Shown here piece after piece: positions 17,116 to 26,137 of a stretch of DNA of 64,000 nt. Source of the DNA: Calidifontibacillus erzurumensis (GTDB lineage Bacteria; Bacillota; Bacilli; Bacillales; Bacillaceae_J); contig NZ_JABTTE010000002.1 in NCBI RefSeq assembly GCF_013303125.1, forward strand, positions 124,001 to 188,000, read 5' to 3'. The number at the start of each line of letters is the position of its first letter. The stretch's first letter is position 1. Position numbers and translations under genes: made by a program. The notes below the pieces were generated by a model. The model saw only the letters and a list, made by a program, of their open reading frames with translations, ran no database searches and was not told where the DNA came from.

Positions 17116-17241
17116 ATACTTCCCGCTCCTTTCAATTCTTAATAATTTCATTGAACTTAATGTTCAATACTACATTATGGCGGATGCTCATATTTGGTAT
17201 GGTTGAATATCACGATTTCATGATAAAAATTGTGGTGAAAT

Positions 17242-17263
17242 AAAAACCCCGCTTCACAGCGGG
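17242..17263 (-). terminator. Terminator of the second YjcZ-type gene
   Basis: The 6-bp GC stem AGCGGG / CCCGCT has a four-base loop and a T5 run on the minus strand. Confidence 0.75.
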
Positions 17264-17305
17264 TATTTATAAGGAGGTTGAAGATATGGTGGAGTTATAG
17301 GGTTA

Positions 17306-17398
17306 TTAATAAACGTAAGCTGTACCGACAATAATTAACAAAATAAATAATACGACGATTAATGCAAAGCCAGCGCCGTATCCGTATCCTGCGCCCAT
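17306..17398 (-). CDS. YjcZ-family small sporulation-type protein (30 aa)
   Basis: This is a shorter paralogue of the gene at 16984: head [10 protein letters not shown] and a nearly identical membrane helix [27 protein letters not shown] lies eight bases before the ATG. Each copy has its own ribosome site and terminator, so both appear expressed separately. Confidence 0.88.
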   Translation of the reverse strand: MGAGYGYGAGFALIVVLFILLIIVGTAYVY

Positions 17399-17600
17399 GC
17401 GTTCACCTCCCCTATCACTTTACTATAGAATATGGCCGTAAATATTTTCCGTATGGTTGCATGTCTTTTTTTATGTAAAAAATTTTTTATGAAAGTTTTT
17501 CAAATGTAGGAAATGATTGATCTTTTAATTTATGTAGTTGATTTTTCGAGAAGAATGGAGACTTTCTGATTCTTATCTTCCAACTAGAGGATAATGAATA

Positions 17601-17628
17601 CAAAAAAATAACCGGGAGCAAATCCCGG
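17601..17628 (-). terminator. Terminator of the DUF3905 gene
   Basis: The stem CCGGGA / TCCCGG, five-base loop, then TTATTTTTTT on the minus strand. Confidence 0.85.
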
Positions 17629-17630
17629 CA

Positions 17631-17990
17631 TTAATCTGTTCCTTTGCTGACATCCAATGTAGGATGCATAAAAGTTGTTTTATTGGAATCTGGCATTTTA
17701 TTTTCTTCAACAAGTTCAATATTTTCTGCAGTATTCCATCCAATATCATTCGTTGGATGAACCCATTCATCTCCAGCCATAATAGCAGGGTCTGTTTCTT
17801 TGCTCCAATTGTTAAGCGGTGAGTTAGGGGAATCGTAAAAGCTATCACCAATGACCACACCATGTTTATTGACGAATGGAGGTTCAATTTCCATACCACT
17901 GCCTTTAAAAGAAGGAGAGGAAATTTGGTGTGGCATCGTTCCGTCAATCATAGGTGATTTTAATTGATCGTTTTTCTTATTAGTACTCAT
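17631..17990 (-). CDS. DUF3905-type protein
   Basis: The protein has 119 residues and is hydrophilic. The core blocks MPHQISSPSFKGSGMEIEPP, GVVIGDSFYDSPNSPL, DPAIMAGDEWVHPTNDIGWN are those of the DUF3905 family in spore formers. No function is assigned. The ATG at 17990 has AGAGGTGATC before it. The frame extends seven codons further upstream without support. Confidence 0.8.
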   Translation of the reverse strand: MSTNKKNDQLKSPMIDGTMPHQISSPSFKGSGMEIEPPFVNKHGVVIGDSFYDSPNSPLNNWSKETDPAIMAGDEWVHPTNDIGWNTAENIELVEENKMPDSNKTTFMHPTLDVSKGTD

Positions 17991-18030
17991 TTGATCACCT
18001 CTAAATGGCATTTAGTAATAGTATGTCTGT

Positions 18031-18210
18031 TTAAATCATCATTTTATTCCGGTCGAAAAATGAAAGAAACAGAACGCCTACTAAAAATAATGGTAACCAG
18101 CCAATGACAAGCAATAAAAAGCTCCAAACGGACTTAAATTCCACATGAGGCGTTAACATAAAGATCGAACCGATAATCATACCAATGAAAATATATACTA
18201 AAATTGCCAT
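18031..18210 (-). CDS. 59-residue membrane protein
   Basis: Two hydrophobic segments (AILVYIFIGMIIGSIFML and FLLLVIGWLPLFLVGVLFL) flank a short loop. The tail is DRNKMMI. GGAGTGAG lies six to seven bases before the ATG. It lies just upstream of the DUF3905 gene on the same strand, 40 bases apart, so they may share a transcript. The family is not recognised. Confidence 0.65.
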   Translation of the reverse strand: MAILVYIFIGMIIGSIFMLTPHVEFKSVWSFLLLVIGWLPLFLVGVLFLSFFDRNKMMI

Positions 18211-18406
18211 TTTGAACTCACTCCATCTTTGTTCGTTCCTAGCTGTTTATGACATTTTATGCATTTCGGAATTCATCGGTCATTAGAAAAATTTGTTTGT
18301 CAACTGGTAAATGCCTAATTTTTATAATTCCTTTCATGATGAATGAGAAGTTAAGAAATGCAGCATGCTATAGGTGATCTTTAATAAAAAAGATGGAGGA
18401 AAAGTG

Positions 18407-18571
18407 ATGAAGAGAAAAGCAAAATACAATGCTGCGAAAACAAATAATAATACACCTTCCGAAAGCATGCCAAAAGTAGAAATTGATAATGAGTTTACGG
18501 ATTTAGATGCGTTTAAAACAGTAGAAAATGCAAGAATAGCCAATCGTATTGAGGATGAAGGCAAACGGTAA
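18407..18571 (+). CDS. Small hydrophilic protein, first of a related pair
   Basis: The protein has 54 residues, basic at the N-terminus and acidic later (VEIDNEFTDLDAFKTVENAR). The ATG is seven bases after GGAGG. It shares an F-x-D-x-x-A-x-K-T-x-E pattern with the next gene, which suggests a tandem pair. Composition resembles minor small acid-soluble spore proteins, but I cannot assign a family. Confidence 0.65.
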   Translation: MKRKAKYNAAKTNNNTPSESMPKVEIDNEFTDLDAFKTVENARIANRIEDEGKR

Positions 18572-18584
18572 GGAGGGGAAATAA

Positions 18585-18782
18585 TTGGGGAAAAAACATC
18601 ATCGCCATGATAATCCGGAAGTGAAAAGTCAACAGACACCTCGGGGATTTAGTAATGAAGAATATGGACAAGAATTTGGAGATGTGAATGCTAGCAAGAC
18701 ATTTGAAATAAATGCAGCAAAAAAATATGCGAAAGCTGAAAAAGAAAAGGCAGAAGGCGCTCGTCGCAATTCAGGGAAATAA
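18585..18782 (+). CDS. Small hydrophilic protein, second of a related pair
   Basis: The protein has 65 residues and a TTG start after AAGGAGGGG. It begins MGKKHHRHDNPEVKSQQ and carries EFGDVNASKTFEINAAKKYA, weakly like the repeat unit of gamma-type SASP (TEFASETNAQQVRKQN). It is 13 bases downstream of its partner, so the two form an operon. A spore role is a guess from composition. Confidence 0.65.
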   Translation: MGKKHHRHDNPEVKSQQTPRGFSNEEYGQEFGDVNASKTFEINAAKKYAKAEKEKAEGARRNSGK

Positions 18783-18810
18783 TACCTCAATCATATTTAT
18801 AAACGATATA

Positions 18811-18835
18811 AAAAAGGGGGCAATTGGACGCCCCC
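18811..18835. terminator. Terminator between convergent genes
   Basis: The stem GGGGGC / GCCCCC with an eight-base loop. The T run is on the minus strand, so it mainly ends the radical SAM gene. It may also stop plus-strand transcripts. Confidence 0.8.
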
Positions 18836-18849
18836 GTTATTCTTTTCCA

Positions 18850-20613
18850 TTAAAAATGGTTATGAAGCATATCTAAAGGTGCTGTATATTGTTCGCTTTT
18901 ATTCGTTGTAGGATTATAGTAAATGAGCATGAGCATTTGTTTTTGTAAAATCGTTCCGCTCTTCATATAATGATCGAGATCAAAAGGTATAAACTCGATA
19001 ATGGTATGTTTGTGTAATTCTTTTTCTGATAAAGAATGACGAGCAAAATCATCCCCTAATAGCGCTGGTTTTTCACTTAATAATTTTAAATATTTTCCTC
19101 TGACTTCTTTGCTGATTTTATCTTGCCACCACGGTTTCCTTGGTTTATGTGTTTTGGCAATTAAGTAATCATATTTCATCATTGCTTCAATGACAAAGAG
19201 TGAGTCGATACCGGTGTCTTGTAAAAATTGGAATAGTCTAATGAACAAATCTTCAAGCTGATGCCCAATTCTGCTCCAACCTTGCTTGTCCCAATATGTT
19301 CCGAATTGCTGGAAAAAATCAAATGGGGAAGGAAAGATATTTTTCACTAAATAGAGCAAAGTTGTATCCATTCGATGGGCATTCCAATATTTTTCAAGAA
19401 CATCTTCTACTTGCTTAATCCGGATAATGTCCCGAAATGGCAACACTCGATTTCCTAAAATTTCATAAGGTGCATGGTCTTCAAATATATATCCATATTC
19501 TGCTGCGTTATTACGTAAGCCTGTACCGCGCAACATTTTCAAAAACCCAAGCTGCAGTTCTTCAGGTTCAAAGGCAAAAACATCGTTAAATGTATTTCGG
19601 AAAGAATCATAATCTTCTTCAGGCAAACCTGCAATTAAATCGAGGTGTTGTGCTATTTTTCCTCCTTGTTTAACCATATTTACTGTACGGGCAAGTTTTG
19701 TAAAGTTTTGCTTACGTTTGACAAGTGCATTTGTTAAATCATTTGTAGATTGAATTCCGATTTCAAATCGAAACAGGCCTTGAGGCGCATGTTCATTAAG
19801 GAATTCAAGAACTTCCGGACGCATAATATCAGCTGTAATTTCAAATTGGAAAACGGTGCCTGGATAATGATTGTCAATTAAAAATTGAAACATGTCCATT
19901 GCATAACTGCGGCTAATATTAAATGTGCGGTCCACGAATTTTATTGTTTTAGCACCATGTTCCATCAAATATAAAATGTCTTCTTTAATTTTTTCTCGGT
20001 TGAAATAACGAACACCGACTTCGATTGATGATAAGCAAAATTGGCATGTAAAAGGACAGCCTCGGCTCGTTTCAATATAAACAATTCTTTTTCCTAAGTT
20101 TGGAATATCCTCAGGAAAACGATAAGGAGAAGGTATCGTTGTTAAATCTATCTTTTCACGAGGAGGATTTATAATAATTTCTGCTCCATTTCGATAAGCA
20201 ATCCCTTTCACATTGTTGTAATTTTGGGTAGTCGAAATTTCTTCAAGCAGAGATTTAAACGTTCCTTCACCTTCTCCGATGACGATAAAGTCTACTTCGC
20301 TAACTTTTTCCATCCATTCCTTTGTATCATACGTTACTTCCGGACCGCCTAAGATGATGATTAGTTCAGGTTTAATTTTTTTTAGCATTTTAATGACTTT
20401 GATTGTCTCTTCAATATTCCAAATATAGCAGCTAAAACCGATTACATCTGGCTCTTTTGAAAATAAATCAGAAACGATGTTCATGGCCGGATCATTAATT
20501 GTATACTCGACAATTTGAACTGGAAACTGAGGTTCAGCATATGCTTTTAAATATCGTAATGCAAGGTTTGTATGAATAAACTTTGCATTTAAAGTTGAAC
20601 AAATGATTTTCAT
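18850..20613 (-). CDS. B12-binding radical SAM protein with DUF4080 domain
   Basis: The protein has 587 residues. Residues 1-140 form a B12-binding Rossmann-like domain (PDVIGFSCYIWN, IILGGPEVTYD). Residues 170-400 are a radical SAM barrel with CPFTCQFC. Residues 420-580 match DUF4080. The usual cobalamin His motif (DxHxxG) is not evident, so cofactor binding may differ. The substrate is unknown. Family members are often compared with methylthiotransferases and magnesium-protoporphyrin cyclase-like enzymes. It stands alone with its own terminator. Confidence 0.88.
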   Translation of the reverse strand: MKIICSTLNAKFIHTNLALRYLKAYAEPQFPVQIVEYTINDPAMNIVSDLFSKEPDVIGFSCYIWNIEETIKVIKMLKKIKPELIIILGGPEVTYDTKEWMEKVSEVDFIVIGEGEGTFKSLLEEISTTQNYNNVKGIAYRNGAEIIINPPREKIDLTTIPSPYRFPEDIPNLGKRIVYIETSRGCPFTCQFCLSSIEVGVRYFNREKIKEDILYLMEHGAKTIKFVDRTFNISRSYAMDMFQFLIDNHYPGTVFQFEITADIMRPEVLEFLNEHAPQGLFRFEIGIQSTNDLTNALVKRKQNFTKLARTVNMVKQGGKIAQHLDLIAGLPEEDYDSFRNTFNDVFAFEPEELQLGFLKMLRGTGLRNNAAEYGYIFEDHAPYEILGNRVLPFRDIIRIKQVEDVLEKYWNAHRMDTTLLYLVKNIFPSPFDFFQQFGTYWDKQGWSRIGHQLEDLFIRLFQFLQDTGIDSLFVIEAMMKYDYLIAKTHKPRKPWWQDKISKEVRGKYLKLLSEKPALLGDDFARHSLSEKELHKHTIIEFIPFDLDHYMKSGTILQKQMLMLIYYNPTTNKSEQYTAPLDMLHNHF

Positions 20614-20689
20614 ATACTAACTCCTTTAGTCTATTTTATTAAAAAATTTTTCTATACGTCATTCCCTCACTATTTTACCTAATATATGT

Positions 20690-20720
20690 AAAAAAGCGAA
20701 CAGGAAATAACCTGTTCGCT
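20690..20720 (-). terminator. Terminator of the PAS-GGDEF-EAL gene
   Basis: A perfect 10-bp stem AGCGAACAGG / CCTGTTCGCT with T5 on the minus strand. Confidence 0.85.
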
Positions 20721-22637
20721 TTAATATACAATTTGACAGTTCCCATTTGCTTTTTTCAAAAACGTAATAATATCTTCAGTCGAAAGTGGTTTACTATAAT
20801 AATAACCTTGAGCAATATTGCAATGATGTTTATGCAGAAATTCGATCTGTTCTTCTTTTTCCACACCTTCGGCAACGACAGTTAGTTCAAGTTCATGAGC
20901 CATAGCAATAATCGCTTTTGTTAACGCGGTATTTTGTTTATTATCGGGAATATGTGAAATAAAGGAACGATCAATTTTAATTGAATCGATTGGAAGTTGC
21001 TGCAAATAGCTCAAGTTAGAATAGCCTTTTCCAAAATCATCGACTGAAATTTTAATTCCTAATTCTTTAAGACCATTCATTGTATCAATCACTGAGTCGC
21101 CCTCAAAAAAGCTCATATTTTCCGTAATTTCAAACTCTAAAAATGATGGACAAATATTCGTTCTTTGTATAATTTGTTGTGTTTTTGTTAGAAATTCAGG
21201 ATGTTGAAACTGTTTCGGCGAAAGATTGACTGCAATTTTAGGTATTAGAACACCAGTTTTTTCCCATTTCTTAATTTGCAAACAAACCTGTTCCAGCACC
21301 CATTCTCCAATTTCGATAATCAAGTTTGTCTCTTCCGCTATCGGTATAAATTCATCCGGAGAAATCATACCAAGTTTTGTGTGATTCCAACGTAAGAGCA
21401 CTTCCAAACCGATGAAATGATTTTTTTGAATATCGATTTGCGGCTGGTAATAAAGTTCTAATTCATTCATTTCGATTGCTCTATTAAGGTGTTTTTCAAG
21501 CAGAATTTTTCTTCTTACGTTTGACAGAAGTTCATTTCCGAACAGCTGGTACTTACTTCCAACTTCCTTTGCTGCGGTCTTGGCTAATGTTGCGTTTTTA
21601 TATAATTCATCGGCAGTTGCTCCATGTTCGGGAAAAATGCCGATGCCGATGGTTGCCGATAGGAAAAATTCTTCTCCTTCACGATAAAATGGAAGTTCGA
21701 TTTCACGAATTAAATCTTCTGCTTCTTTTAAAATCGCTTCTTTTTCATAAAGATGAGGGTTTAAGATGGCAAACTCTTTAGAATTCAATCTTCCCATTAA
21801 TAATCCTTTATACCGGTTTTGAAGACGGATTGCTAATGTTTGAAGTAATTCATCGCCAACTTTATATCCATAAGCTGCGTTTAAAGCTTTCAATTTTGCA
21901 GTATCAACAATAAATAGAGAAAATTGATGATTGCTGTTAGCTTCGTTCTCGATAATATAATTATGGAGATGTTTCATAAACAAATTGTATTTTGGCAGTT
22001 TCGTATGGGTGTCATAATGAGTGAGAAATTCAATTTTTCCTTCAGCTTTACGTTGATGAGTCATATCAGTGAAGACACCAATATAATGCGTAATTTCTCC
22101 TTTTAGATTTCGAATTTCGGATATGCTTAGTTGTTCGGGATAAAATTGGCCGTTTTTTCTTTGATTGATGATTTCCCCTTGCCAACGTCCGTTTTCTCGT
22201 AATTCTTTTTTCATATTATCGTAGAATTCGCGCGAATGTAAGCCTGAACTTAAAATTGCCGGGGTTTTACCGATTACTTCGTCTTCTCGATAGCCTGTCA
22301 TGACGGTAAATGAAGGATTTACCTTTATGATTTCTTCCTTTGCATTCGTAATGACTAGACCTTCGTTCATTTGATCAAAAACAGATTTATAAATCGTAAG
22401 TTTCAGTTGCTGATCAGTGAGTATTTCTATTTGTTCCATACTGCGATAAATAAAACGGTATGCGATGTAAAACATAATGGGTAAAGTGATCAACAAAAAG
22501 ATCCATTCTCTATTTGAAAAATAAAAAAAGTCTACAAAAATAATTCCAATTGTGCCAATGATAAAATAGATAATAGTGAAAAAAATTGCAAATAGGATCC
22601 CGTTCATTTTAGAAAATTTGCTCCCTGTCTTTGCCAT
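20721..22637 (-). CDS. PAS-GGDEF-EAL cyclic-di-GMP phosphodiesterase, membrane-bound
   Basis: The protein has 638 residues. Two membrane helices (residues 10-65) are followed by a PAS/PAC domain (about 80-195), a GGDEF domain (200-365) and an EAL domain (375-630). The GGDEF motif reads RLNSKEF, so cyclase activity is probably lost. The EAL domain keeps its catalytic set: EVLLRW, AVNLSPKQF, FEITEN, VDDFGKGYSNL, SIKIDRSF, VVAEGVE and QGYYYSKPL. It should therefore hydrolyse c-di-GMP, perhaps with the degenerate GGDEF as a GTP sensor. AAAGG precedes the start. Confidence 0.92.
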   Translation of the reverse strand: MAKTGSKFSKMNGILFAIFFTIIYFIIGTIGIIFVDFFYFSNREWIFLLITLPIMFYIAYRFIYRSMEQIEILTDQQLKLTIYKSVFDQMNEGLVITNAKEEIIKVNPSFTVMTGYREDEVIGKTPAILSSGLHSREFYDNMKKELRENGRWQGEIINQRKNGQFYPEQLSISEIRNLKGEITHYIGVFTDMTHQRKAEGKIEFLTHYDTHTKLPKYNLFMKHLHNYIIENEANSNHQFSLFIVDTAKLKALNAAYGYKVGDELLQTLAIRLQNRYKGLLMGRLNSKEFAILNPHLYEKEAILKEAEDLIREIELPFYREGEEFFLSATIGIGIFPEHGATADELYKNATLAKTAAKEVGSKYQLFGNELLSNVRRKILLEKHLNRAIEMNELELYYQPQIDIQKNHFIGLEVLLRWNHTKLGMISPDEFIPIAEETNLIIEIGEWVLEQVCLQIKKWEKTGVLIPKIAVNLSPKQFQHPEFLTKTQQIIQRTNICPSFLEFEITENMSFFEGDSVIDTMNGLKELGIKISVDDFGKGYSNLSYLQQLPIDSIKIDRSFISHIPDNKQNTALTKAIIAMAHELELTVVAEGVEKEEQIEFLHKHHCNIAQGYYYSKPLSTEDIITFLKKANGNCQIVY

Positions 22638-22663
22638 TCCATCACAACCTTTCTAGAGATGAA

Positions 22664-22675
22664 TGACAGGTGTCA
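22664..22675. promoter_or_regulatory. Short palindrome upstream of the EAL gene
   Basis: TGACA-GG-TGTCA lies 27 bases before the start codon, downstream of a possible -10 (TATAAA on the minus strand). It is a possible operator of unknown protein. Confidence 0.25.
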
Positions 22676-22902
22676 AAAAATGACTTTTTATACTTATTTA
22701 GTCACATTATATAACAAGTTTCGGCAAATATCATTCGTCAATTTAATAATTAAAGGAATAATAATCAACTTTTTATACTTTTTTTTGGAAAAATAATAAT
22801 AATGTTAAAAAATTGTCATAAAATCAGAGATTTGTTTCTTCTTTCACCTGTTACAATGAGAATGGATTCATTTATCTTTAATTATTATTTGGGGGTGTAG
22901 TC

Positions 22903-23004
22903 ATGGAAGATTGGACAATTGTATTTAATATTTTGTATTTTGTAATTGGTGTCATGTTCATTTTATTTAGCATTGCTGATGTAAATTCATCTTCAAGCAA
23001 TTAA
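22903..23004 (+). CDS. 33-residue single-span membrane protein
   Basis: The sequence is MEDWTIVFNILYFVIGVMFI followed by LFSIADVNSSSSN. One membrane helix has a short acidic head and a serine-rich tail. GGGGGTG lies six bases before the ATG. No terminator is obvious before the met promoter at 23009. The family is unknown. Confidence 0.55.
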   Translation: MEDWTIVFNILYFVIGVMFILFSIADVNSSSSN

Positions 23005-23008
23005 GTTA

Positions 23009-23037
23009 TTGACGAAATAAGATTATTTGTATATAAT
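23009..23037 (+). promoter_or_regulatory. SigmaA promoter of the S-box operon
   Basis: TTGACG, 17 bases, TATAAT. The predicted start near 23044 precedes the S-box. Confidence 0.7.
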
Positions 23038-23091
23038 CCAAATTAACTTTATAAGCTGCTTATAATTGATTGAAAAGTTCATATATTCATT

Positions 23092-23240
23092 CTTATCAAG
23101 AGAGACGGAGGGACCAGGCCCAGTGAAGTCCAGCAACCTTCAAGATTGCTTGAAAGGTGCTACATCCTGCAGGTTTTACCTGAAAGATAAGGTTGAGCGG
23201 CAAGTGTACCCTTCTTCCTTATTGGAAGAAGGGTTTTTTT
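23092..23240 (+). promoter_or_regulatory. SAM-I riboswitch (S-box) with terminator
   Basis: Conserved blocks are ATCAAGAGAG, GGAGGGACCAGGCCC, TGAAGTCCAGCAACC, GAAAGGTGCTACATCCTGCAG and GATAAGG. The expression platform is an 11-bp terminator stem ACCCTTCTTCC / GGAAGAAGGGT with seven T (23208-23240). SAM should switch off the metY-like gene and probably hom. Confidence 0.96.
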
Positions 23241-23283
23241 AATAAATAATCGTAGTTTTCATATCTATTTAGGAGGAATAAAA

Positions 23284-25083
23284 ATGGCAGAAAGATTTGA
23301 TACGTATGATTTAGAAACCGTTCTTTTACATGGTGGACAATCACCAGATCCTACAACCGGTTCACGTGCTGTACCAATCTATCAAACGACTTCTTATGTA
23401 TTTCATAATACGGCACATGCACAAGGATTATTCTCATTGGACGAAGCAGGAAATATTTATTCTAGAATTGGAAATCCAACTGTTGATGTTTTTGAAAAAA
23501 GAATAGCCTTGCTTGAAGATGGGGTTGCAGCCGTTGCAACATCATCAGGAATGGCAGCAATTGCATTGGCTATTATGAACATTGCTCATGCTGGCGATGA
23601 AATTGTGGCAGCGACAAATTTATATGGAGGCACCTATAACCTTTTTGCTACAACATTGCCGAAATATGGAATAAAAGTTGTTTTTGTCGATCCTACCGAT
23701 CCAGAAAATTTCCGGAAGGCGATTACCGAGAAAACAAAAGCGATTTATGGTGAAATTATTGGGAACCCAAGTCTTCATGTGTTCGATGTAGAAACAATTG
23801 CTGGTATAGCCCATGATGCTGGTATTCCATTAATTATTGATAACACTTTTGCAACCCCATATTTATGCAAACCGATTCAGTGGGGAGCAGATATTGTCGT
23901 TCATTCCGCAACGAAATGGATCGGCGGTCATGGTACTTCCATTGGCGGGGTCGTAGTTGATGGAGGTCGTTTTAATTGGAATAGTCCGAAGTTTCCGGGT
24001 TTTATAGAACCAGACCCAAGTTACAACGGAATTGTTTATGCGAATGAATTTGGAACGCTCGCATACAGCACAAAGCTAAGGGTGCAATTGTTGCGCGATT
24101 TTGGCTCATGCCTAAGTCCGCTGAATGCTTTTCAACTATTGCAAGGACTTGAAACACTGCACTTAAGAATGGAAAAACATACACAAAATGCTTTAGAAAT
24201 TGCAGAATTTTTAAAAAATCATCCTGCTGTTGAATGGGTTTCTTATCCTGGTCTTCCGGAGCACCCGTCTCACGAGTTGGCGAAAAAATATTTGAAAAAA
24301 GGTTTTGGAGCGATTGTTAACTTCGGGATTAAAGGCGGCCGCGATGCAGGCAAAAAAGTGATTGATAACATTGCTTTATGGTCGCATGTAGCTAACGTTG
24401 GCGATGCAAAATCATTAATTATTCATCCTGCATCGACGACACATCAGCAGCTTTCTGGAGAAGATTTAGTGAAAACAGGGGTTACAGAAGATTTGATTCG
24501 TTTATCGGTAGGACTTGAATCTGTCCGTGATTTAACGAACGATTTAGATCGTGCTTTTTATGAAGCGACCGGTATTTCAACAAAAGGAAATGTTAAAGGA
24601 GAAATTATTGTTAATGATGAAGCTGTCATCCGTTGGTTGCTTCAATCTCCATTTGTGCAGGAAGAAATTGATGGAAAGACCGTACAACGTCCAAAAACAT
24701 TGGCAGTTGTAGGATTAAGCGGTAATCCTGCCCGTCCAAGTTATCGTTTAACAAGAAAAATGCAGCGTTTAGGTTATAAAATTATCCCTGTTAATCCGAA
24801 AGAAAAGGAAGTATTAGGAGAAAAAGCTTATCCGGATTTAAAATCAATTCCGTTTGCAGTTGATGTCGTTCAAGTTTTCCGAAGCCCAGATGCTGCTGTT
24901 GAAGTTGCTTACGAGGCGGTTGATGTCAAACCTAAAATTTTCTGGCTTCAAGAAGGTGTAATTTCTCCGGAAGCTGTTGAAATCGCCAAAAAAGCTGGGC
25001 TTGAAGTTGTCCATAATCGTTGTACGTATAAGGAAGCGCAGCGTTTAAGGGGAAGTATTGTAACCGTTGCTTGCGAGCTTTAA
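23284..25083 (+). CDS. O-acetylhomoserine sulfhydrylase fused to a CoA-binding domain
   Basis: The protein has 599 residues, against about 430 for ordinary MetY. Residues 1-430 form a complete PLP-dependent Cys/Met metabolism enzyme, with the PLP lysine in [16 protein letters not shown] and the family start [12 protein letters not shown]. Residues 455-590 match CoA_binding_2 (YneT-like): [55 protein letters not shown]. The MetY part makes homocysteine from O-acetylhomoserine and sulfide. The CoA-binding part may sense a CoA thioester or be regulatory. That role is inference. S-box control confirms a methionine role. Confidence 0.92.
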   Translation: MAERFDTYDLETVLLHGGQSPDPTTGSRAVPIYQTTSYVFHNTAHAQGLFSLDEAGNIYSRIGNPTVDVFEKRIALLEDGVAAVATSSGMAAIALAIMNIAHAGDEIVAATNLYGGTYNLFATTLPKYGIKVVFVDPTDPENFRKAITEKTKAIYGEIIGNPSLHVFDVETIAGIAHDAGIPLIIDNTFATPYLCKPIQWGADIVVHSATKWIGGHGTSIGGVVVDGGRFNWNSPKFPGFIEPDPSYNGIVYANEFGTLAYSTKLRVQLLRDFGSCLSPLNAFQLLQGLETLHLRMEKHTQNALEIAEFLKNHPAVEWVSYPGLPEHPSHELAKKYLKKGFGAIVNFGIKGGRDAGKKVIDNIALWSHVANVGDAKSLIIHPASTTHQQLSGEDLVKTGVTEDLIRLSVGLESVRDLTNDLDRAFYEATGISTKGNVKGEIIVNDEAVIRWLLQSPFVQEEIDGKTVQRPKTLAVVGLSGNPARPSYRLTRKMQRLGYKIIPVNPKEKEVLGEKAYPDLKSIPFAVDVVQVFRSPDAAVEVAYEAVDVKPKIFWLQEGVISPEAVEIAKKAGLEVVHNRCTYKEAQRLRGSIVTVACEL

Positions 25084-25153
25084 AAGGGGAAAGGGAAGGA
25101 CAACTGACATCCATTCATCTATAAATATAAACATAAAAAGGATGTGAGAAAAT

Positions 25154-26137
25154 TTGTCAGCTATTCATGTTGCAATATTAGGATTTGGTACCGTTGGTAA
25201 AGGTGTATATGAAATTATTCGAACAAATCAAGAGCGATTAACTTCTTTATTTGGTAAAGAGGTAAAAATTGTTGGTGTTTTAGTAAAAAATATTGAAAAG
25301 CATGCAGACTATGATAAAAAACTTTTTATTACAGATAATTTTGAAGAAATTATCAGCTTGCCTAATCTTGATGTAGTCATTGAGGCAATGGTTGGAGTTG
25401 AACCGAGTTATACTTATTTAAAACAAGCGATTGAAAAAAGATGTCATGCCATCACAGCAAATAAGTTTATGTTTGCACATCATGGGCCGGAGTTGCTTGA
25501 GCTCGCAAAAAACTTCGGAACAACTGTCGGTTATGAAGCAACGGTTGGCGGAGGCATTCCAATTATTCAAACATTAAATAAATTGCTAAACATCAATCAA
25601 GTTTTCAAAATTGAAGGAATATTAAATGGAACGACTAATTTTATTTTAACGAAAATGAGGGAAGAGGGACTTTCGTTTACGGATGCCTTGGCTTTAGCCC
25701 AGCAATTGGGGTATGCGGAAGCCGATCCAACAAATGATGTGGAAGGATTCGATGCTTTTTATAAAATGATGATTTTAAGCCAAGTATGTTTTGGAGAACA
25801 ACCGGATTGGAAAAATGTAACTAGAGTAGGAATAACAGAGGTCACACCTGAGAAAATTCAGCAATATGAAAAAGAAAACGTAAGAATTAAACATATAGCA
25901 TCCTTAACCAAAACGGATGAAGGCATCGAAGCGGTATTAAAACCAGTTGTTGTTCCGCCAACCGATCCTCTGTACCATATTGAAGGAGTAGAAAATGCGA
26001 TTTCTGTTTATGGGCATATTGTTGGCAGAATTTGTTTAAGCGGTCCAGGGGCAGGCATGTTTCCAACAGCAAGTGCAATAATAGAAGATTTAGTTCATGC
26101 ATATGCAAAATCTCCAGCTATTGTAACTAGCGCTTAA
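25154..26137 (+). CDS. hom: Homoserine dehydrogenase, short form without ACT domain
   Basis: The protein has 327 residues against about 430 in the common form. The NAD(P) fold VAILGFGTVGKGVYEI, the TANKFMFAHHG region with the catalytic lysine, GGGIPIIQTLN and ILNGTTNFILTKM are present. The C-terminal ACT domain that gives threonine feedback is absent, so it is likely not inhibited by threonine. The start is TTG after AAAAGGATG. It lies 70 bases after the metY fusion and is probably in the same S-box transcript. Confidence 0.92.
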   Translation: MSAIHVAILGFGTVGKGVYEIIRTNQERLTSLFGKEVKIVGVLVKNIEKHADYDKKLFITDNFEEIISLPNLDVVIEAMVGVEPSYTYLKQAIEKRCHAITANKFMFAHHGPELLELAKNFGTTVGYEATVGGGIPIIQTLNKLLNINQVFKIEGILNGTTNFILTKMREEGLSFTDALALAQQLGYAEADPTNDVEGFDAFYKMMILSQVCFGEQPDWKNVTRVGITEVTPEKIQQYEKENVRIKHIASLTKTDEGIEAVLKPVVVPPTDPLYHIEGVENAISVYGHIVGRICLSGPGAGMFPTASAIIEDLVHAYAKSPAIVTSA

